From: Mesostigma viride
Taxonomy: Eukaryota > Streptophyta > Mesostigmatophyceae > Mesostigmatales > Mesostigmataceae
Assembly (NCBI GenBank): GCA_009746045.1
Contig: RPFO01000253.1
Location: 4,027,832-4,091,831, forward strand
DNA: 64,000 nucleotides
Reading direction: 5' to 3'
This document shows positions 34,144 to 45,363 of this stretch, in pieces. Each line of letters opens with the position of its first letter. Within the stretch, counting starts at the first letter, position 1. Below the pieces are notes generated by a model. It was not told the DNA's origin, made no database searches, and saw only the letters and a program-made list of their open reading frames with translations. Made by a program: the position numbers and the translations under genes.

Positions 34144-34505
34144 CTGAGAAAACTGAGATTTCCTGAGATTTCCTGAGATTTCCTGAGATTTCCTGAGAAA
34201 AAAACTGAGATTTCCTGAGATTTCCTGAGATGTCCTGAGATTTCCTGAGATTTCCTGAGATTTTCCTGAGATTTCCTGAGATTTCCTGAGAAAGTGACCT
34301 GAGATTTCCTGAGATTGGCCTGAGAAAATTGGCTTTTTCTCAGGAAATCTCAGGAAATCTCAGGGCTAAGTGGAAACTGAGATTTTACGTGGACACTGAG
34401 ATTTTTTTTTCTCAGGCTGAAAATCTCAGGGCATTTTCTCAGGCGCTGAAAATCTCAGGGCATTTTCTCAGGCGTTAAAATCTCAGGGCATTTTCTCAGG
34501 CATGC
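34144..34505. repeat. Left subterminal CTGAGATTTC array
   Basis: About 15 tandem units of CTGAGATTTC-type, then inverted units (TCTCAGG...), so the array can also fold on itself. It mirrors the array at 39470-39800. Confidence 0.9.
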
Positions 34506-34985
34506 CATTGCCAGAATTAAATGTGTATTCTAACAAGCATAACACCATCATGCAATAAATCCAACAATTCATTAATGAATTAAATACGTTATTAGCACAT
34601 CTTGTGGTATTAGGCGTGGCATTCATGGCATCACGCTGTTTGATAGTAATGAACTTATGTTTCATTGTGGCATTCTGTGACTCATCATTTCAATACCATC
34701 AAAATATAAAACATCGACTCAAAACTGCTCTCATCCTATTTCTGGATTGCTAGCTGATGGCTCATGGCCATATAACAGCTGGCATGCCAGAGCCCAGCAA
34801 CGGTGGTTTCACTCAATATTGATGTGTACGTCTTCTCGTCGAGCTTGTATGCTCCACGATCTGCATCAAGTCATCCCCCAAAGAAAGAAAGCATACAGAA
34901 AGCAAGGAGTTAAATTTACAAACATGATAATAATGCCATATGCAACATGATATTCCAAGAATGATATAGAAGGCGGGCATGCTGC
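34506..34985. other. Element interior, no feature recognised
   Basis: AT-rich unique sequence inside the 34125-39815 element. No reading frame is supported. Confidence 0.5.
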
Positions 34986-34989
34986 CATG

Positions 34990-35295
34990 CATTGCGTGAC
35001 TGCGTGCAGGCGTGCAGCTAGGTGTGCGTGCGTGGGCGAGTGCGTGCAGTTGTGCATGAGTGCGTTTGTGCAGGCGTGCCTTGGCGGGTGGGTTGATGGC
35101 TGTGTGCAGGCGTGCGTGCGTGAGTGGGTGCGTGAGAGTGTGCAGCTATGTGTGCGTGTGCGTGCACTTGTGCATGTGCGCGTTTGTGCAGGCGTGCCTT
35201 GGTGGGTGGGTTGATGGCTGCGTGCATGCGTGCGTGCGAGGGTAGGTGCGTGGGAGTGTGCAGCTAGGTGTGCGTGCGTGCAGTCGGTGGGCGTG
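34990..35295. repeat. 118-bp minisatellite, about 2.5 copies
   Basis: GCGTTTGTGCAGGCGTGCCT begins at 35062 and again at 35180, with GGTGGGTTGATGGCTG following in each. A degenerate partial copy lies to the left. The plus strand is G/T rich. Confidence 0.85.
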
Positions 35296-36130
35296 GTGAA
35301 GTCTCCGGGGTGTCGCTGTGGACATGGGTGGGGCACTGGACTCGTGGGTGATACCGTTGTGGGAGGTGAATTGGGTGGGTACTCGTGGTCCTGGGTATTG
35401 TAGAGTGTGTGTGTGTGTGTGTGTGTGTGTTGGACTATTGGGGGGACCCCCCCCTTTGGCGGGGGTCATGGGGGACATTGTTATGGGTTGATTATGTAGT
35501 AGTTGTGAGTCGCAGTTGTAGGTAGCTCGTGCGTAGGTCACAGGTTCGTGTGAGGGTTGGGGATGCTTGGGTTGCGTGGGTGGCTTGGGTATGGTACGTA
35601 GGCGGGCTTGCCGGTGGTCGGTGCAGCAGTGTCAGTTATGGTTGAGTGGACAGCTGATTGGTTGCCCCGGAGGCCGGGGTGGATGGTTATGCTTCACGTG
35701 GATGGTGGGGTGGAGTCATCGTATGTTGGGGCAGCGGGGGGCGGGGTGGGCGGGGTGCAGTGGTGTAGGGGAACCTCGTTGTGGGGCGGTAGGTTTGTTT
35801 AGTAGGTGGTTTGTTATGTTGGTGTGGAAGGTGGTGTATGTAATACGGAAGGGTGGTAGTCAGATAGGTTGGTTTGGGGGGACTCAAGGTGGATGGTCGG
35901 GTGGGTCATCGGATGGTTTGGGGGAGGAGGGCGGTGTTACGGTGTTGTGGGGGACCTCAGCGTGGGGGCGAGAGTAGTCCGTAGTCAGGTGGGGATGGAT
36001 AACGGCATGTGGATGTCTGTGACGTATATTTGTGGGTGGGGCGGGTATGGAACAGGCAGGGGAGTGGGGCGAGTGGGAGTTAGCGGGGTGGAGGGTGCTG
36101 GCATTGTGGCGGGATGGTTGGAGGCACACG
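35296..36130. other. Strongly G/T-skewed tract with (TG)n
   Basis: The plus strand is almost devoid of C runs and full of GGTGGG/GGGTGG words. A (GT)n tract lies at 35405-35430. Open frames on both strands follow from the composition and match nothing I recognise. G-quadruplex formation is possible. Confidence 0.6.
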
Positions 36131-37156
36131 GACACACGTAATGGCAAGAGTAACTGCATGCATAGCAACATTGGACCAGCTGTTCCTAGAACATCTGCAA
36201 CCCTCAGCATGCAACAACCAACAGCAACTGACAACTGCCGACAGTGACAACGTTAGCAAGATGTGACGCCAAGTCCACTGGAGACCCCGATGTAATTTCA
36301 GGTGGTTCCCAGTCCTGCCGTGTACTTCACTTAATTCGGGGCCGCACACTTCGTTTGGTGCAGCAAGGGCTCGTGGCCGGTATGGTGGTAGCCGGTAGGC
36401 TTGATTGCCATGGATATCCGGCGTGGCGGAGGGGCCGCAGGGAGCGAGGCACCATGGAGGAGGCGATGGAGCGATTGAAGAAATGTAGGCAGTAGCCCGG
36501 TGCCCAGCAGCAGCGGAAGTGGAAATATTGCTTGACGCGGTGCGTGCGGTGGGATGGGTAGGCACTGCCTGCCATCACCCGGACATTTCCTGTTACGGCA
36601 CAGCCCGCAGTCGGCCATATTGGAGCAGACGGGCCTTGCTGCGAATCGAGGGCGTGATATTGCACGGGAAAAATCATGCCGAGAGTCTCAGGGCGTCTCG
36701 CATGGCGACAGCTGCAGCGTGAGGGCCGACAAGCTCGAGATGCAGGTCTCGTCGGTACATGTGGGCCACTGGTGAGGTCGCCAATGTGATGGAGCCCTCT
36801 CCATCGTGCCAGTCGGACATCACTCAACAGCCAACAACGATCTTTTGTGCGACCAGCAGCCTCCGAATTCCCAAGTCCGGACTCCGGACGCAGCGCCCCT
36901 CTCCAACGGACTGCACGCGGAAATTTGAAATTCAGCCCGAAGGGCACGCGCCGCGCCAGAGCTGGCACAGGAAGTGGACGTTGCACGTGAATTGGAGAAC
37001 GCCACCGTGACAAAGACCAAGGCGATAACGGCAGGTACGCAGCCTTGGCAGCGCCATAATTTTACTTGGACACCATGCGCGGTGCTGTAGGCAGCCATAT
37101 ATATATCATTCACAGTGACTCGATGTAAAGTCGGGTGGTGTAATAGCGACATCACC
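36131..37156. other. Element interior, no gene supported
   Basis: A 228-codon minus-strand frame (37013-36327) exists, but its residues show no domain, periodicity or family resemblance, and other frames overlap it. I do not call a gene. Confidence 0.4.
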
Positions 37157-37189
37157 GGGCCCGCTACGTTTTTTGTAGCGGGCCCGGCA
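37157..37189. repeat. Perfect 13-bp GC-rich hairpin
   Basis: CCGGGCCCGCTAC, a loop GTTTTTT, then GTAGCGGGCCCGG. An isolated perfect stem inside the 5.7 kb element. Confidence 0.9.
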
Positions 37190-37398
37190 CCAACCAAGTG
37201 ACGTGACTCTGCCAGATGATGATTTGATAACGCAGATGATTTGATAACGCAGTTCAGCATTATCAAACGTGAACGTCAAGCACTCAATCGGCGAGTTTTT
37301 CGTGAGCCAGGAAGCGCTCTTCTCTAGGTATTCCTGTGGTTTCGCAGTTCCCTACATCTTGTGAGGTACATAGGGACAGTTTAGGTGAGAATACCAGG

Positions 37399-37511
<113 letters not shown>

Positions 37512-38239
37512 CACTATCTCACTTTCTCGGTCCAAAAATCAAGCCATCACTCACAAACAGCCACGCGACTGCTGTGCTCTCACGCCGTCTCATTACACAC
37601 AACTGATTTAGGTAATGCAACGTTGTTGGCGCGTCAAGGCGTCGGGTATTCATCTCACTTAAGATCGTTGTGTGTTCCCTTTGCTGCTTTGCTGGATAAC
37701 GCATGTTTCCCTTGCATGCAGGCAATCTACCTAACACAACCATGGCGCACACATCGGCCAGCCCAGCATGGCGGGGAGGGCACCTGCGGACACAGATTTT
37801 GTAGGCTCTGAGCCCTCATCACATCGCTGTAGCACTGGACAGTCTCCTGCGGTAAATTTCTAGAAAGTCGTCCATTAATTTCAGCAATGATCGCTGGGAC
37901 AGCCCTACGCGGATGTTATACTGCATTTGTAAGATGCTTGTGGCTGTGCATCTTGCCCGCCACCCTCGGACTGTGATTGAGTGCACTTCTCCTTCATGTG
38001 TTTTGTCAGTACAGTTTGTCATGCTAATGTAATGCAGAAAACCGCAATTCAGGCAGCAAGGTAGCAGCCATGTTGATTTTGATGATGATGATGATGATGA
38101 CTTGGTTTAGGTGGTCTTTTGAACTTGTTGATTTTAATGAAATAAGTTTACCTGTGCGTGGTGTTGATTTGTCAGTTTGCTACGCCTTTGGTTGTCATGT
38201 TGACGTTTGTCATGTTAACATTTGTGGACATTTTGTCAT

Positions 38240-38490
38240 GTTAACAATTTTTTTGGCCTTCGTTTGTTAACGTCTTGACATTTCTTGACACATCACCTTG
38301 GTTTGTCAGTGTATTGACATTTTTTTCCGTGTTGATATGTTGATATTTCAAAGATTGTCAAGGTTTTGTCAACCTTTCAACATTCTGTCAAGGTTTGTCA
38401 AGCCTTTGATGTTATCATGTCAAGCTTTTGTCAAGTTCTGTCAAGGTTTGTCAAGGTCATGTCAGTTGATATGTCAAGAATCTATATTAC
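38240..38490. repeat. TTGACA/TGTCAA motif cluster
   Basis: More than a dozen TGTCAA or TTGACA hexamers within 250 bp, with a second small cluster at 38864-38903. They lie inside the 5.7 kb element near its right part. Such clusters can be protein-binding arrays, but the sequence gives no direct proof. Confidence 0.75.
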
Positions 38491-38509
38491 TAATTTGGCA
38501 ATGTAAGGT

Positions 38510-38865
38510 AATCCGACACTATTCAGGGCATCACCGAGTACGCGGCCAATCCAGAAGGGGCGGACTGACTGACCACCAATCCGCGCCAAGCGCACGGAAG
38601 AACTGCCAACCAATCCGCGCAAAGCTCCCAGCGAGCGAAGCGAGCGGCCGCTTTAGCGGCCTCCTCTCTGGAGGGCAGCGAAGGAGACCGTCAGTCCGTC
38701 ACGATTCCTCTCCGGAGTGCAGCGAAGGAGTACGCTTCTACGAACTACAGTATGCGTCTACAGCGGGCAGCGGGCAGTCCCTCCATGGTCTCTCTACCGC
38801 CAAAAATTGATTAAATTTTTTTTTTTTTGGCTGTGTGAAGCCAGCGGGTCACACTAGAACTATTT
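38510..38865 (-). repeat. Dispersed repeat family X, copy 3
   Basis: Inverse of copy 1 at its right end: read on the minus strand it starts TGTGACCCGCTGGCTTC, then an A-run, GGCGGTAGAGA and ACTGCCCGCTGCCCGCTG. Its other end (minus strand near 38650-38515) matches copy 2: TTGGTGGTCAGTCAGTCC and GATGCCCTGAATAGTGTCGG. It is thus the most complete copy, nested in the 5.7 kb element. Confidence 0.65.
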
Positions 38866-38933
38866 GACAATTCTTGACAAACAATTGTCAAAGTTTGTCA
38901 ACACTCCGTTCCTAGTGTGGCAGCGAGGATGGC

Positions 38934-39349
38934 ATGCCTGCACCAAGGAAGAGGAGGGGTAAGCAGCCTGCAGCAGAAACTGATTCCTCCATCTGCAGCG
39001 GCAGTGATAATGGTAGCCAAGAGGATGTGGCTCCACCTAGCAGCGACAGTGATGACCCATGCAGCTACAATGCGTCTGAACCTGCACGGGGAAGCGTGGA
39101 CGGAGGGGGAGAGGAAGGAGGCAGCCTGCAGCAGAAAATGCTGCTGATTCTGCCCGTGGTGGCGATGGCCGCGAGTATGCGGCTGAACCTACGCGGGGGA
39201 ATCGTGGGCAGAGGGGGAGAGGGGGTAGGCAGCACAAGAATGTGGCTGAACCTAGCCGGGGCGACCTTGCACCAACGAGGAGAAGTGCAAGGGCGTATGG
39301 AAAAGTGAGCTACGCTGAAGCAGATTGTAGCAACTCGTCTAGTGACTGA
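38934..39349 (+). pseudogene. Small Ser/Glu- and Arg/Gly-rich protein with repeated motif, one frame break
   Basis: An ATG at 38934 gives MPAPRKRRGKQPAAETDSS, followed by acidic Ser-rich text (NGSQEDVAPPSSDSDD) and EPARGSVDGGGE. Near 39105 the frame must change once to continue as GRRQPAAENAADSARGGDGR, AAEPTRGNRGQRGRGGRQHK and AEPSRGDLAPTRRSARAYGK, ending at TGA 39347-39349. The repeats QPAAE and AEP(A/T/S)RG in both halves show that the two frames belong together. Basic GRGGR clusters resemble AT-hook or RGG segments, so DNA or RNA binding is possible. It lies in the right part of the 5.7 kb element and could be an element protein or the end of a longer spliced one. Confidence 0.5.
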
Positions 39350-39464
39350 AATTGATGTTCTTATTAAACTTGAAGAGCTGTACTCCAACTGCACAAGAAA
39401 TTATTATAATTTGTAATCAAAGTGATTTCTGGTTGCGTGGTATGAATGCGATTTCTCTGTGTGC

Positions 39465-39800
39465 ATGAGGTTTCTCAGTTTTTCTCAGGCCTTAAGTTTC
39501 CCAGATATTCTCAGTCTCAGATTTTCTCAGGCAGCAACCTGAGAAAAAACCGGGCGCCTGAGAAATTTCGTTCCTGAGAAAAAAAAATCTCAGGCCAGGC
39601 GACTTTCTCAGGCTGATCTCAGTTTTCTCAGTTTTCTCAGGTGATTTTCTCAGTTTTCCTGAGAAAACTGAGATTTTTCTCAGTTGATCTCAGGAAATCT
39701 CAGGAAATCTCAGGACATCTCAGGAAATCTCAGGAAATCTCAGGCAGCCTTCCTGAGAAAACTGAGAAAACTGAGAAAAACTGAGAAAAATCTCAGATCT
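39465..39800. repeat. Right subterminal TCTCAG array
   Basis: Array of TTCTCAG / CTCAGGAAAT / CTGAGAAAA words, the inverted counterpart of 34144-34505, directly inside the right 15-bp TIR. Confidence 0.9.
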
Positions 39801-39815
39801 GAGTTCCTAGTGATG

Positions 39816-40150
39816 GTCCTCGTATTGGCGGCAGCGCCTGTCACTCGCCCTCACTCGCACCGTGGCTGATGTGTTATTATTATTCCGCCGCACCCGGGCC
39901 GACTTTGTCGCGACCCATGCGGTCTAGATCCCTTCCAGGCCTGCATGGTGGGCCGGCAGCGCTGTTGCTGCGTGTAGTTTTGTGATGTATAGTTAGTTGT
40001 ACCTTGTGCAGCTGGCGTGATCCTTGGATGTCCGTACGTGTCAGCTTACTATTATAATTTCTTCAGGGTTATTCTCCCAGTTATCGGGTTTTTAATTCCT
40101 TCTCTTGCATGCCTATCTCACCTCCGTACTCTATCCTTCTCAATGAATAT
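39816..40150 (+). mobile_element. REL-type LINE, right half and 3' tail
   Basis: Continues the LINE broken at 34124: WRQRLSLALTRTVADV-type text with a TTATTA slippage, then FRRTRADFVATHAV and stop near 39926, then the 3' UTR (GATCCCTTCCAGGCCTGCAT, ATCGGGTTTTT, CTCAATGAATATATAT) shared with 47155-47370. Confidence 0.8.
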
Positions 40151-40448
40151 ATATTAAAAATATAATTACTTACAGCAGAGTGAAATCACTCAAACCAAAG
40201 CAAACGCCCAGCTATAAACCTAGTATATACAGAGCCATGTCAAAGCTCTATACTACGATAAGACCAATGGAAACTAACGGGAGGAACCTAATAGAGCCCT
40301 GCTGCACCGCAATATCAGCCCGCGTACGGCGGAGCATGATGTCAGCCATGGGGCCCCCGAGTCAGCGCCACCGACAAGCGCTGACGCCAATATGACGTCC
40401 AGGTCCGCGCCGACCATGGGGCCCGCTGGCCCTCCAGGTCCAGCCGGT
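40151..40448 (-). mobile_element. REL-type LINE 3' fragment, tail to tail with the previous copy
   Basis: Near-identical to 18165-18455: tail AAAAATATAATTACTTACAG, and coding text on the minus strand ending near 40285 (LDLEGQRAPWSARTWTSYWR, then WRQRLSVALTR). It stops abruptly at 40448, where the CACAACACC transposon begins. Confidence 0.75.
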
Positions 40449-43101
40449 CACAACACCGCGAACCCGCCAAATTTTTACATAAATTATTGTCCGGAATTCG
40501 TCCGAGATCTAGATTTTTCCCGCGCCACGACTGATGAAAACGACGAAAACACCCATGGCGGCCGAGCATGAGCTAGCGTTCTGAAACTTGCGTCATTTCA
40601 GGCGCCCGAGGTGTCGAAACAAAGCTTACATCACGAGGAACTCATGGAATTTTTTTGGAACGATATATGGCAAAATTAAGACGAGGGCTTTCAACGGGAC
40701 TAATTTTTTTTTCAGCGCACCAGTTTTCCGCGAAATCCAGATTTCTCGGTGGTACGTGTTTCACGGTCCTGGATACGGGAGGAAACGAAAAACCCGGCAC
40801 GATAGCTCTGCTTGTTCGTTATAATATTCCGGAAAACGTTAGTGTTTTCGTTTTTTGAGTTTCGCTTTTAATTGTCCGGCATTCAGCTAAAATATGATGG
40901 GGGTGCAAATTCCGTCATTTCTTGCGTAAATGCCATGCACGTTTCCACCGACAGATTTTCAGCTTTCCAGGCTATGCCTGACTTCCGGTATTGCCCTGGC
41001 TGCGGCTGCGAGACGAAAGGGCGTGCGGCATGCCCCAGATGCCACCGCCAGGTCGCCGGGTGCTGCGTGGTTCCGCTGAAATCCTACGAATCTGCTGTCA
41101 CGGGCCGTGTGATGAAGGCGATGCACTGGCGACCCGTGGCCAATCGCATCATCAAAGTCGAGCCCTTCCCTGAAGCCGTGTTCGACAGCCTCTATGGAGC
41201 CGCAGGCAAGTGTATTCTAGACAAAACCACCGTCTGGAAAGATTTTCCTGCTCCTACCATCAAGAAAGAGCGTGTCGTCACGAACATCGCGGAAATCGAG
41301 GAAAGGCTTAAAAATGGGCGATTAGATCTGCGTGAGTGGGCGGGGGCGAAGCTTATAAAGACAACGCTTGCTGTCATCGTTCCCCCCATGTCTCTGGAAT
41401 ACTCACAGAGTAGGAATGGGGTGGAAAAACTGACTGTGACTTTCAATTTTGCTGTCCTAAACAGCGCTGGCAACGTCGTTTTCCCCAATGACTATGACTT
41501 TCAGGACATGGCAGAGCAGTGGGGAGAAGTAGATGCTGCTGAAATTGAGAGGCATCCCTCACTTGAGGATGTAGAAGTGGCTAGAGGTGTAGCCTCGACC
41601 ACCAACACCCTCAAGCGGTATGTGGCTAGGAGAGCTCTTCATAGCTGTGGAGCAGCACCTGAGATGCCTGACATCCCCAAAGTGCTTCAGAAAGCCGCTC
41701 AGAAGTTCCTCGACAACAACCCAGTTTTGCATGGGCGTGTTTATCCCGCGCTGCCTGAGGATGGGCTTAGTGATCGCGAGAGTGATGCCAGCACGGGGGG
41801 CACTGAGTCGGCGTGGTCATGGGGTGTTGTGCTGGACATCCGATGAGGGCAGTGCCTCTACTGGCAATGATGTGGAGGTGTTCCCCAAGCCGCACATGTA
41901 CAGCGAGGATGAGAAGGCCGCTGGGCTTGTGTTTAACATGGACTTTGCGTCAAGGCCCCCCCCCAAGGACACAACCCGGACTGATCCCAACGACCCCTAC
42001 TTTGGGTTTAATGATGAGGAGGTGACGTTCCTGGAGGCCAGTGAGAAGATACGAGCATCTACCACGGGGCGTATTGTAAGGCCAAGAAGCACATCACCTC
42101 CACCTTTCACAAGAAGACGCCTGCGCTAGTAAGGTACTTACCCACATTTTGTTGTTAATGTTTTGTGCAATGTGGGCTATTTTCATTTGCATATATACCT
42201 TTCGTGCAGGTTGATAAGCACGTGACACAATTAATGCAGTCTTTCAAGGGATTGAAGGGCTTTCAGAAGACTCACCATGTTAAGCCAAAGGGCGTGCCAG
42301 GTTCTAACACACGCGCGGTTGCCCACTTACATAGCGGTATCGATGTGAGAGACAAGGAGATACAGGCACTGAAAGGCAGTGAGGATGGCTTGCTGGCAAC
42401 CATAGACGTGCTGACGGAACAAGTTAACACCCTGCAGGATAAGCTTGAGAACCAGAAGAGGCCGAGAACAGACGCCTTGCTGCTGCTGCTGCTGCTGCTG
42501 ATGTGGGAGGAGGGGGCGAGGGGGAGCGGCCACAGGGCAAGGAGAATGAGCCGCCACAGCTCGCTCGCAGGGTTGGGCGGCCAAGCACGGGACCTACTGA
42601 TGTATACCGCAGGCCCAAGTGGCAGAGTGGCAGAGTAGCCAGTGCCTTGGACATGGTTGGCTTCAAGGATGAGGAGGAGATGAAGGAGGGGCTGATTGCG
42701 TATACTTGAATGAACACAGGGATGTGCTGAACACAGCAGTAGAGACGCTGGGCATCAGGAAGGAAGTGCAGCTGGAAACGGTGCAGAAGATAGAGGAAGC
42801 CATCACCCCCACTATGGCCCTGGCCTACATGTTGAGGACAGATGAATCAGAGGCTCAATACTGCCTGGGAAGGAACACTCTCAGTTGCAGATGGGATCAG
42901 GCGACGGGCTGCTGGGAACGCATTGAGATAGACAAGGGTGTGCCCCTGCCCCAGTTGCCCTCGCTATACGCTGTCTTGAATGAGAGGAGGAGCAGGCAGG
43001 AGCAGTTTCATATGCAGCAGTCTAACGATGGATTGTGTGTCACGACAGCGATGCGCCCCTCCATGTTGCTCCTCTACATTAGGCAACTACCCACACCCCT
43101 G

Positions 43102-43982
43102 AGTTAGGTTAAATAGTGCCGGAACCTTTTGCCCACAGAGGCAAATCGGTCCGTCACACTATTTTGCCCGGAATAACCACTTCCGAGCACCCAAGTTAAT
43201 TCGGCCGAATTAACTTGGGTGCTCGGAAGTGGTTATTCCGGGCAAAATAGTGTGACGGACCGATTTGCCTCTGTGGGCAAAAGGTTCCGGCACTATTTAA
43301 CCTAACTAAAACCTGGCCTCGTGGAGGGGGGACGAAGAGCCCGAGACATCCGCCTGGGCCGCTGAGCACGCAAATAATATTGCGCCGGAACTGCCTCAGT
43401 GAGGATTCGAACCCCTGACCTCCAAGGTGCACAGGTTTTAGTTAGGTTAAATAGTGCCGGAACCTTTTGCCCACAGAGGCAAATCGGTCCGTCACACTAT
43501 TTTGCCCGGAATAACCACTTCCGAGCACCCAAGTTAATTCGGCCGAATTAACTTGGGTGCTCGGAAGTGGTTATTCCGGGCAAAATAGTGTTACGGACCG
43601 ATTTGCCTCAGGCGGCAAAAGGTTCCGTCACTATTTAACGTAACTAAAACCCGTGCACCTTGGAGGTCAGGGGTTCGAATCCTCACTGAGGCAGCTCCGG
43701 CGCATTTAGTGGTGCGTGCTCAGCGGCCTAGGCGGATGTCTCGGGCTCTTCGTCCCCCTCCACGAGGCCAGGTTTTAGTTACGTTAAATAGTGACGGGAC
43801 CTTTTGCCGCCTGAGGCAAATCGGTCCGTAACACTATTTTGCCCGGAATAACCACTTCCGAGCACCCAAGTTAATTCGGCCGAATTAACTTGGGTGCTCG
43901 GAAGTGGTTATTCCGGGCAAAATAGTGTTACGGACCGATTTGCCTCAGGCGGCAAAAGGTTCCGTCACTATTTAACGTAACT
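43102..43982. mobile_element. 881-bp foldback element of three 206-bp palindromes
   Basis: Palindromes P1 43102-43307, P2 43440-43645 and P3 43777-43982 each run AGTTA(G/C)GTTAAATAGTG... to its complement, centred on TTCGGCCGAA. P1 is essentially perfect. Spacers 43308-43439 and 43646-43776 are reverse complements of each other with small differences, so the whole block is one large inverted repeat centred in P2. CCCTG flanks both sides (43097-43101 and 43983-43987), a clean 5-bp target duplication inside the transposase gene. Confidence 0.92.
43646..43700 (+). other. tRNA-like T-arm inside the foldback spacer
   Basis: GGTCAGGGGTTCGAATCCTC, followed by ACTGAGGCA, resembles a variable loop, T-arm and acceptor 3' strand. 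The mirror copy lies at 43395-43435. The 5' half of a tRNA is missing, so this is not a tRNA gene. It may derive from a tRNA or tRNA-type SINE. Confidence 0.5.
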
Positions 43983-45363
43983 CCCTGCCACGCAAAGTTG
44001 GCTATCAGATTCTGGGTGACTCAGCCAGCTATCATCGTGGATGCAAGCAAACCTCGGTTGTTGGCAAGTTTATTCTGCTGGGCATGCAGGCCTGGCCCCC
44101 TCGACTCCCTTCTGGCCCAATCTCCACACTCTCTCCAGGAGCTAGTCATGTATGAAGGCAGTGACAGTGACTACGAGACCCTCAAGATATACCTGCAGAG
44201 GCTCGTTGATGAGCTGCTGGAGCAAGTGTGTTGGTGATTGGCACGCATGAGATGTTGGTGGTCTTCTTGCTGGGGGGTGACCTGGCCTTCTTGCACGCCG
44301 TCCTTGGGTTGAGTGGGTGTTCCCACACCTACCCCTGCGTATTCTGCCAGGTAGCGAAGGGGGACATGCACGACCCTGAGCGCACCTGCGTCCCGAGATC
44401 GCTGGAGACCATGCGGCAGCTTGCCCACGTCTACGACGGGAAGCAGTACCGGTGCCCAGGATGCAAGAAGCTGATCACCTGCGCTGCCGACACCGCCAAA
44501 ACTGCCCCAGCCTCCAACAAGGAACGCCTTGAGTACCAGGTGTGCCACTTTGGGCAGCGTCATGGGCAGCCTCCCCTGCTGCCCATCGACCCCGCGTGGA
44601 TTGTCCCATGCGTGCTCCACCTCCTCCTAAACATCATTTCAGCCCTGCTGTACCACACAGTAATTGCCAACTTACAGAAGGGGCAGGGGGAACAGCTGTA
44701 CCATGTACTAGCGGAAGAAGTGGGGTTGTATGTCAAAGAGGAGCAGATCACAGCGCAAAAGAAAACCTCATTAGCACAGGCCCCGAGCACCCCAGGCTGA
44801 TAGGAAGGGAGTGCCACAAGCTCTTAGAGAAGATTGAGGTGGTGCTGGACGTGGTGGCACCGGGGGGTCACCCACGGCGTGAGGAGCTTGAGCAGCCATG
44901 GATAGATTTCAGCACACTGTGGCATGCCCTGTGTGAAGAGCTGGAGGATGATGGGATTGAAGGCAGCGCTGTCAGGCGTGCCAGGGCCAACAAGGTGGGT
45001 GATGCAGCCGTCAAGCTAGCTAACAGCACACGCTTCGCTACCGCTGACCAGGCGCTCACCACCTACTTTCACATCGCCATAGACCATGTCCCTGATTGCA
45101 TACTGCGCTTTGGCGATCTGAGGCAGTACAGCGGCTCTGCATTAGAGTCACTGCATGCCATCAAGAAGCAGTTTGCGCGGAGACATAGCAACAAAAGCCG
45201 CCCTATCAATACTTCCAAGCGGGTGATGGCATGGGGGCGTGTGGGGCAAGTTTCCGCACTGTGCAACGTTCACCAGGCTGTCAATGCCATTATGCCCAAG
45301 CCCTTGTCTAAGTCTGACAGGCGCAAGAAGCGCAGGATGGAGCAGGACCATGCCTTGAAATGA

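Larger units (their letters stand above)
40974..45363 (+). pseudogene. Transposase-like protein (zinc ribbon, coiled coil, DDE-like core), broken
   Basis: An ATG at 40974, just after TTTCCAG, gives a zinc ribbon (CPGCGCETKGRAACPRC). The frame changes near 41830, then continues with DEKAAGLVFNMDFASRP to about 42130. A GT-AG intron (about 42137-42209) leads to a coiled coil (IDVLTEQVNTLQDKLENQ). Frame changes near 42455 and 42705 lead to YLNEHRDVLNTAVETLGIR and a segment to 43096. After the inserted foldback element come GYQILGDSASYHRG, DYETLKIYLQRLVDELLE, FLLGGDLAFLHAVLGLSG with YPCVFC, a CxxC pair (CPGCKKLITC), and a C-terminal helical part (SALESLHAIKKQFARRHSNK) to the stop at 45363. The D-x(n)-LSG-x(n)-CxxC pattern recalls CACTA-type transposases, and similar uncharacterised proteins occur in animals. 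Several frame breaks and the insertion make this copy inactive as read. Confidence 0.7.

Noticed and set aside
36327-37013. 228-codon minus-strand frame inside the 5.7 kb element
   Set aside because: No domain, motif or repeat, and competing frames of similar length. Not enough to call a gene.
37157-37189. Hairpin as a bacterial-type terminator
   Set aside because: The T-run is in the loop, not after the stem, and the context is a eukaryotic mobile element.
43646-43700. A genuine tRNA gene
   Set aside because: Only the T-arm and 3' acceptor side are tRNA-like; no D-arm or 5' acceptor strand is present, and it occurs twice in mirror orientation in a mobile element.
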